From positions 1 to 47,556 of the forward strand of contig NZ_FZNL01000033.1 of the NCBI RefSeq assembly GCF_900187965.1: a stretch of 47,556 nt of DNA, given 5' to 3'. The DNA is from Flavobacterium sp. ov086 (lineage in GTDB: Bacteria > Bacteroidota > Bacteroidia > Flavobacteriales > Flavobacteriaceae). Both the position numbers and the translations under genes were made by a program. This document shows, in pieces, positions 42,180 to 47,556 of the stretch (within the stretch, counting starts at the first letter, position 1; each line of letters starts with the position of its first letter). The notes below the pieces were generated by a model that saw nothing but the letters and a program-made list of their open reading frames with translations, had not been told where the DNA came from and searched no databases.

Positions 42180-44867
42180 ATGAAAAACATACTCCTTTAT
42201 GTCATTTTTTTAATGACGTCGATCTCTTTTGCTCAAAGTGTTCGTTTTGATGGCTTTATTCAGGACGAACAAAAAAATCCGTTGGAAATGGCCAATATTA
42301 TGGCTGTAAATACGGCTACAAAAGCAATGGATTCTTATGGAATTACCAATGATAAAGGAAAGTTTCAACTGACTTTAAAACCAAATACTTCTTATTCGGT
42401 TAAAGTGAGTTATCTCGGAATGAAATCTAAAGAAATTACAATCTCTACTAAAACGGAGAATATTGTCCAAAATATTGTCATGGATGATACTGGAATTGAA
42501 TTGGAAGGCGTCGAAATTGTTCGTGAAATGCCTGTTTCGATAAGTGGCGATACTATTGTTTATAATGCAGATTCTTTTAAATCCGGAACGGAGAAAAAAC
42601 TGGAAGACGTCTTGAAAAAGCTTCCAGGAGTTGAAGTAAATGCTGATGGTGAAATTGAAGTTGAGGGAAAAAAAGTCAGCAAATTAATGGTTGAAGGCAA
42701 GGATTTTTTTGATGGAGATACCAAGTTAGGCGTTAAAAATATCCCTGCAGATGCGATTGATAAAATTCAGGTTTTAAGAAATTATAACGAAGTTGGTCAA
42801 TTAAAAGGTCTCGAAAACGATCAGGATAATGTTGCGATGAATATTAAACTGAAAGAAGGGAAAAAGAACTTCTGGTTTGGAGATGCAACCGCCGGAATTG
42901 GCGTTGGAGAACTGGATAGTCGTTATATTATTAATCCTAAACTATTTTATTACAGTCCAAAATACAGCATTAATTTAATTACCAATTTTAATAATATTGG
43001 CGAATTGCCCTTAACGGCCCAGGATTATTTCAAGTTTACGGGTGGATTTAAAAATATGATGAAAAAAGGCGGAAGCACTTTTAATGTTTCTTCTAATGAT
43101 TTGGGAATTTCGGTCTTGAGAAATAATCGTGCAAAAGAAATCGAAACGAAATTCGGCGCAACCAACTTTTCATATTCGGTTACAAAAGCTTGGAATATTA
43201 GCGGTTTCGGAATCATTTCCACTTCAAAAACAGATCTTGAAACTAAATCACAAACTACAATCTTAGATTCGGGAGATGAGCAAAAACGTGATGAATTGAC
43301 GCATCAAAAAAACAATCTTGGACTTTTTAAATTGAGTTCGACTTACAAGCCAAATGACAAGTTTCAGTTTGATTACGACATCTTAACCAAATTATCCAAG
43401 CAAGATGAAGATACTGATTTGTTAAGGGAATCTGTTGTAAATAACACTTCGACACTGGAAACGATTTTGACGAATAAAAAACAAGATCCGACATCAATAA
43501 ATCAAAATTTGAGTTTGTATTATACCCAAAGCGACAAGAATATTTTTGCTTTTGAAATGCAGCATTTATATCAGGACGAAAATCCGTTTTATAATGCAAA
43601 CCTGAAAACACAGCCTTTTGTTTTGTCCGGTTATACTTCAGGACAACAGAGAAATGATTTGAATCAGGATCGGTTTGTGAAAACGAATAAGCTGGATGCA
43701 AAACTGGATTACTATTATATGGTAACGCCAAAAAGTAATATCAATGTAACTTTAGGAAACACGTATTCGTATCAGGATTTTAATTCTCATATTTTTCAAA
43801 TGTTAGATAATGGAGATAGAAATGATTTGAATGATCCGCAAAATAACAATCAGGTTAACTACAATTTTAATGATGCTTTTTTAGGCTTTCATTATAAGAT
43901 TTTGTCAGGTAAATTTACATTGACACCAGGTCTTAGTTTGCATTCCTATTCGATGACAAACACACAATCAGGGACAGATTATTATCAAAATTTCACCAAG
44001 GTATTACCTGATTTTTTCGCCTTATATCAAATTAAAAAGGCAGAAACGTTGACTTATAATTTCTCTTTGACAAATGATTTTACAGATATTAATCAGTTGG
44101 CTTCGGGTTATGTTTTATCTGATTACAGTAGTTTATTTAGAGGAAATCGTTTATTAGAAAATGCTACTTCACAGGTACATACTTTAAGATATTTCAAGTA
44201 TAATATGTTCAATTTTGAGAATATTTTTGCTAATGCGACTTATACTAAAAAAGTAGATGCGATAAAAACGGCAGCAGAATTTAAGGGAATTAATCAGTCA
44301 TCAGTTCCATATAATTCGAATTTAGCCGATGAAACTTTCTCCGGAATGGGAAATTACGGACGTTCTTTCCTGAAGAATTATAAAGCTTCTGTTAATGCAA
44401 GTTTGAATTGGTCAAAGTTTAATAATATTCAGAATAATGTTTCGGCAACTACGGAGAGTTTTAGTCAAAGTTATACAGTAAAAGCTTCAACAAACTATAA
44501 AAACCTGCCTAATATTGAGTTTGGATATAATGCTTTGATCAACAAATACAGTGGTTCGACGTATTATACAGACAAACCTTTTGCGAGGTTAGATTACTAT
44601 TTTTTGGATAGTTTTTCGTTTGTTTCAGAATATGAGTTTTACCATTATTACAACGGAAATAAAACGGTTGATAATGAATATGACTTCTTAAATGCAAGTT
44701 TAGTCTACCAAAAAAAGGACAGTAAATGGGAATATAAAGTTTCGACAACCAACTTGCTAAATACTAAATATCTCAATGATGACAGCTTCTCGCAGTTCTC
44801 GACCAGAGTTTCGCAATATACTGTTCAGCCTCGTTACATTATATTTTCGATGAAATATAATTTATAG
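42180..44867 (+). CDS. TonB-dependent receptor with carboxypeptidase-like domain
   Basis: An 895-residue outer-membrane protein. The signal peptide is at about 1-19 (SFAQ). A CarboxypepD_reg-like domain covers 20-105 (DGFIQDEQKNPLEMANIMAVN), the plug about 115-215 (LKKLPGVEVNADGEIEVEGKKVSKLMVEGKDFF, IPADAIDKIQVLRNYNEVGQL), and an outer-membrane barrel of the long type follows, ending IIFSMKYNL. It is of the kind paired with GLPGLI proteins, and the substrate is unknown. It begins 32 bases after the GLPGLI stop codon, so the two are likely one transcript. Confidence 0.9.
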   Translation: MKNILLYVIFLMTSISFAQSVRFDGFIQDEQKNPLEMANIMAVNTATKAMDSYGITNDKGKFQLTLKPNTSYSVKVSYLGMKSKEITISTKTENIVQNIVMDDTGIELEGVEIVREMPVSISGDTIVYNADSFKSGTEKKLEDVLKKLPGVEVNADGEIEVEGKKVSKLMVEGKDFFDGDTKLGVKNIPADAIDKIQVLRNYNEVGQLKGLENDQDNVAMNIKLKEGKKNFWFGDATAGIGVGELDSRYIINPKLFYYSPKYSINLITNFNNIGELPLTAQDYFKFTGGFKNMMKKGGSTFNVSSNDLGISVLRNNRAKEIETKFGATNFSYSVTKAWNISGFGIISTSKTDLETKSQTTILDSGDEQKRDELTHQKNNLGLFKLSSTYKPNDKFQFDYDILTKLSKQDEDTDLLRESVVNNTSTLETILTNKKQDPTSINQNLSLYYTQSDKNIFAFEMQHLYQDENPFYNANLKTQPFVLSGYTSGQQRNDLNQDRFVKTNKLDAKLDYYYMVTPKSNINVTLGNTYSYQDFNSHIFQMLDNGDRNDLNDPQNNNQVNYNFNDAFLGFHYKILSGKFTLTPGLSLHSYSMTNTQSGTDYYQNFTKVLPDFFALYQIKKAETLTYNFSLTNDFTDINQLASGYVLSDYSSLFRGNRLLENATSQVHTLRYFKYNMFNFENIFANATYTKKVDAIKTAAEFKGINQSSVPYNSNLADETFSGMGNYGRSFLKNYKASVNASLNWSKFNNIQNNVSATTESFSQSYTVKASTNYKNLPNIEFGYNALINKYSGSTYYTDKPFARLDYYFLDSFSFVSEYEFYHYYNGNKTVDNEYDFLNASLVYQKKDSKWEYKVSTTNLLNTKYLNDDSFSQFSTRVSQYTVQPRYIIFSMKYNL

Positions 44868-44899
44868 TATTTTCAGTACAAACTTTATGCTTTGGTGAT

Positions 44900-44928
44900 T
44901 GTTTTAATAAAGAAAGAAATATCTTTGT
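44900..44928 (+). promoter_or_regulatory. Candidate promoter for the large secreted protein
   Basis: TTG near 44901 is followed after about 18 bases by TATCTTTG ending near 44928. This matches TTG-N18/19-TANNTTTG. The ATG lies at 44957. Positions here may be off by one base. Confidence 0.5.
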
Positions 44929-44956
44929 GTTTCTATTAACAAACAAAATTCTAAGC

Positions 44957-47191
44957 ATGCGTAATTTTATATGGAGTTTCTTAATGATCTTTTGTTTAAT
45001 ATCTGTTTCTTATTCTCAAACAAAAGGAATTGAAAAAGGATCTTATCTGTCTACAAACAAAGGCCAAAAAATCAAATTAAATTTATTGGAGGATAATAAA
45101 TACGAGCTGGTTTTTTATTCCGGAGATTATAAGATAAAAGGAGATTCGTTATTGTTTTCTCAAGCGGTAAAATCCGGAGCTTCTTTTGATGTGGCATTTA
45201 AGAATGATAAAAATGCCAAAAAAGTTAAAATTAAGTTTTTAGATCCTTCTTATTACACATTTTATATTGGTACACAAAATGGAGCAGAGCCTGTTCAGTA
45301 TCAAAAAATCACAGACATAAGAGCAAAGGTAGATCCTGATTGGGTACAAATTGATTTAGAGTTTGAGATTGATCGCGTTGACTTTTTGTATTTGGTTTAT
45401 GAAGATTATCAGGGTGAAAGCAAAATTTCGAAATATGCTTTGCCAAAAGAGGCTTCAGAAGTAACGGTAAAATATGAGCTGGATGCTTTAGGAGATATAA
45501 ACATTTCAGGTTATTTTGATAAAAAGACAAATGAGCTGATGATTTCTGAGCAAACAGGAAAGAATCCGATTGCATTTGTAAATGCAAAAGATGCTCAGCC
45601 TGATAAAACTTCAAACATAATTCCTCTTGAAAATAAGACGGTTTCAAACTGGACCTATCCGGGAAAAGAGGCTTTGGTAAAGGATGATTTTGGTACAGAA
45701 GTATCAGTTGATAGTGCTTATGCTGATGTAGCTACGACTTCTAAAATTGATTTTAAATTCAAAATAGAAGATAACTTAAAGAAAGCAATTACTGCTACAA
45801 AAGATTCTAAAAGCAAATTTTTGATAGTTGCTGTTGATGGTAAAAATCCTTCGGCGAAAGCTGACTTTGATACTTTTGTTAAAGATCAGGAAACGCAAGT
45901 TGGGTATAATATGTATGATGTTTATAATCCGCAATATGACGTTTTCAATTATTATTTGACTACAGCCAATGATAAAAAATGGTTGAAATCCAATAAAATA
46001 ACCGAGAATCCGAGTTTGGCTATCTTAAATGGTGACGGCGTAATTCTGGCTACTTCAAAATCTAAATTATCAGATAAACAATCGGAATTTAGTTATTATG
46101 ATGAATTTGCCAAAAAACTGAATAGGGTAAATGCTTTTTATACTTTTGATAAAGTTTCTAAAAATAAAAAAGCTACAGATGCAGATATTATTTCTGCTTT
46201 TAAGCAAGCTTCAATACTTGATATTCCTTATGAATACGAATCAACTGATGCTGTTGCACAAGAGGTAAATCCGGCAGATTTTAAGTTTGCCAAAGTTACT
46301 TTGGATAAAAAAGTGGTTTCTCAAACCTGGAAAAAAACAATTGAGGCACATCAAAAAGATACGAAACCTAATAGAGATTTGGTAGAAACAATTTTGAGAG
46401 AAATAAAAAATGTGGGCTTTACTAAACAATTCTTTAATGAAGAAAGAGTTTTTAATGATACTGATTTCTTGGCGATTGACTATTTATTAAAACATTACGA
46501 TGACATCGAAAAAATGAATATTGAAGATGAAAACGGAAATGCTTTAGCGTTGTTAAAAGGAAGTTTAAGTTTTGAAATTTCATCTGCATTACAACAAAAT
46601 AGTGCTATAACAACAGAAGGTGTTACAGGAAAAGCAAATCAAAATAAAATTATTGCTATTTACAAAAAATTGATTGCAACCGGCAAAGGAAGTTTTGATT
46701 GCTATAAAGCCTATTTTGATTATTTAAGTTCAGAAACTGAAAATTCTATAGATGATATAGCCTACTTAAAAGAGTTTAGTTCTTACTTTAATACCTATTT
46801 AGGAACAGATAAAGGAAATGCAATTGAAAAATTAGATGAGATGTATTCCGGTTTAGACGAATCTTCTGATTATTCTTATAATGGATGGAATGCGTTTAAA
46901 GAATATCATTCTAACTTAAGTAATTCTGCAGCGTGGTCTATAGTTTTAAAACCTGCTAATTCTAAGTTTTTGAAATCTGCAATTAGTTGGTCAGAGTATA
47001 GTTTGGTTGTAACCAAAAATAATCCGTATTACTTAGATACTTTGGCGCAATTATACTATAAAGACGATCAAAAGCAGAAAGCAATCGAAACACAAACATT
47101 AGCCGTTAAATTTTTAACTTCCGAAGTTGAACAAGAAACGGCGACAGAAATTAAAGAGACGTTGAGTAAAATGCAAAATGGAACGTATTAA
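44957..47191 (+). CDS. Large secreted protein with a thioredoxin-like segment and C-terminal TPR
   Basis: A 744-residue exported protein. The start MRNFIWSFLMIFCLISVSYSQ is chosen because it gives a clean signal peptide and follows a promoter match; an earlier GTG would add ten codons. Residues about 285-380 (FLIVAVDG, then WLKSNKITENPSLAILNGDGVILATS) resemble a thioredoxin-like fold without the CxxC motif, so no redox role is implied. The last 70 residues contain a TPR-like helix pair (YYLDTLAQLYYKDDQKQKAIETQTLAVKFL). The N-terminal 200 residues are strand-rich. No family name is certain. The IS terminus begins 16 bases beyond the stop codon. Confidence 0.75.
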   Translation: MRNFIWSFLMIFCLISVSYSQTKGIEKGSYLSTNKGQKIKLNLLEDNKYELVFYSGDYKIKGDSLLFSQAVKSGASFDVAFKNDKNAKKVKIKFLDPSYYTFYIGTQNGAEPVQYQKITDIRAKVDPDWVQIDLEFEIDRVDFLYLVYEDYQGESKISKYALPKEASEVTVKYELDALGDINISGYFDKKTNELMISEQTGKNPIAFVNAKDAQPDKTSNIIPLENKTVSNWTYPGKEALVKDDFGTEVSVDSAYADVATTSKIDFKFKIEDNLKKAITATKDSKSKFLIVAVDGKNPSAKADFDTFVKDQETQVGYNMYDVYNPQYDVFNYYLTTANDKKWLKSNKITENPSLAILNGDGVILATSKSKLSDKQSEFSYYDEFAKKLNRVNAFYTFDKVSKNKKATDADIISAFKQASILDIPYEYESTDAVAQEVNPADFKFAKVTLDKKVVSQTWKKTIEAHQKDTKPNRDLVETILREIKNVGFTKQFFNEERVFNDTDFLAIDYLLKHYDDIEKMNIEDENGNALALLKGSLSFEISSALQQNSAITTEGVTGKANQNKIIAIYKKLIATGKGSFDCYKAYFDYLSSETENSIDDIAYLKEFSSYFNTYLGTDKGNAIEKLDEMYSGLDESSDYSYNGWNAFKEYHSNLSNSAAWSIVLKPANSKFLKSAISWSEYSLVVTKNNPYYLDTLAQLYYKDDQKQKAIETQTLAVKFLTSEVEQETATEIKETLSKMQNGTY

Positions 47192-47254
47192 GAAATAATA
47201 GGTTTATGTCTCGTCCTAAAAAAACGACACTGATTATTAGATAAAAATAATTAA

Positions 47255-47556
47255 TTAAACAGTTGCAAGAACGTTCTTGCAACTGTTTTTGTTTTTATAG
47301 GTTCTTATTTGGATTTGATTTTGACAATGCATTTGATTTGGTGTTAGCATATGATTAGAATAATGTGGTCTTTGTTCATTGTAAATATTGATCGATTCTT
47401 TTATAATTTGTTTTGTAATTTTTATTTTTTGATGATATTTATCGATCATAAATTCTTGTTTTAAAATTCCATTAATTCTTTCTGCTACGGCATTTTCATA
47501 CGGGTCTGAGTTTTGGGTCATACTGCATAAGACTTTATTTTTGATTAGTTCTCTTT
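47255..47556 (-). CDS. IS3-family transposase OrfB, C-terminal part
   Basis: The frame is open to the right edge, encoding the last 99 residues or so of an integrase-type (DDE, rve) transposase. NAVAERINGILKQEF holds the third catalytic acidic residue, Glu of AVAER. YNEQRPHYSNHMLTPNQ is the IS3-family C-terminal signature. The preceding SMTQNSDPYE matches the family. An ATG at 47521 is internal, not a start. The stop codon overlaps the palindrome. The N-terminal catalytic Asp residues lie outside the window. Confidence 0.92.
   Translation of the reverse strand, partial: RELIKNKVLCSMTQNSDPYENAVAERINGILKQEFMIDKYHQKIKITKQIIKESINIYNEQRPHYSNHMLTPNQMHCQNQIQIRTYKNKNSCKNVLATV
47257..47288. repeat. 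Perfect 32-bp palindrome in the IS end (right copy)
   Basis: This is the same palindrome as 14-45. In the plus direction it is followed by T-rich sequence (TTGTTTTTATAGG), which gives it terminator character for transcription entering from the secreted-protein gene, antisense to the transposase. Confidence 0.85.

Larger units (their letters stand above)
47207..47556 (-). mobile_element. IS3-family insertion sequence (right copy, partial)
   Basis: The terminus TGTCTCGTCC begins at 47207, and 47207-47301 equals the reverse complement of 1-95. The transposase reads in from the right edge. The element continues outside the window, so length, full terminal repeats and target duplication are not visible. 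The orientation is opposite to that of the left copy. Confidence 0.9.

Noticed and set aside
43327..43731. Minus-strand frame inside the large receptor
   Set aside because: Antisense shadow in a barrel gene; composition is not protein-like.
1..47556. A composite transposon or integrative element carrying the whole interior
   Set aside because: The interior holds purH, mre, accD, fbaA, etf and other core genes with even codon use, and no recombinase or phage genes. It reads as chromosome flanked by repeats, not cargo.

Overview
The window reads as chromosomal DNA of a Flavobacterium-like member of the Bacteroidota. Evidence for this is the low G+C content, the scarcity of Shine-Dalgarno sequences, promoters of the TTG...TANNTTTG type, and clade-typical genes: exosortase XrtF, PorT, TamL, HYC_CC_PP, GLPGLI, DUF5686 and SusC-like receptors. 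I place about 45 protein-coding genes, most of them complete and intact. I saw no rRNA, tRNA or CRISPR array.

Both ends of the window lie inside copies of one IS3-family insertion sequence in opposite orientation. Positions 1-95 are an exact reverse complement of 47207-47301. The interior therefore sits between two inverted IS copies, and the window may be a contig that broke at the repeats.

Layout. 0.1-2.6 kb: a TonB-domain protein, a free-methionine sulfoxide reductase, and the divergent exosortase pair XrtF plus its partner. 2.6-5.6 kb: a metal-handling operon (HYC_CC_PP protein, TonB-dependent receptor, periplasmic HMA protein). 5.7-6.4 kb: a DedA protein. 6.6-13.8 kb, minus strand: purH, then the elongasome cluster mreB-mreC-mreD-mrdA-rodA. 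14.0-17.0 kb: an ABC permease, a GNAT acetyltransferase and a zinc alcohol dehydrogenase. 17.3-24.9 kb: a lipoprotein, accD, fbaA, tamL, a SpoU methyltransferase, porT and ubiE. 25.5-30.5 kb: folA, a 2TM protein, a CBM48 protein, thyA, a bifunctional nuclease and etfBA. 30.9-38.5 kb: pdhB, a DUF5686 protein, an AlkA-like glycosylase, and the soluble (ppa) and membrane (hppA) pyrophosphatases side by side. 38.7-39.4 kb: a higBA toxin-antitoxin module. 39.6-41.0 kb: a deoxynucleoside kinase and a secreted protein. 41.2-47.2 kb: a GLPGLI protein, a large receptor and a large secreted protein.

Much of the content is envelope biology: cell-wall elongation, outer-membrane assembly (TamL), type IX secretion (PorT), sorting (XrtF) and TonB-dependent uptake. 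The rest is core nucleotide, lipid and energy metabolism. The points most worth a second look are the vicinal-cysteine metal operon, the cysteine-rich tail of HppA, an AccD that has lost all four zinc-ribbon cysteines, a higBA cassette framed by two nearly identical terminators with a clear operator, and the inverted IS ends with a 32-bp palindrome across the transposase stop codon.
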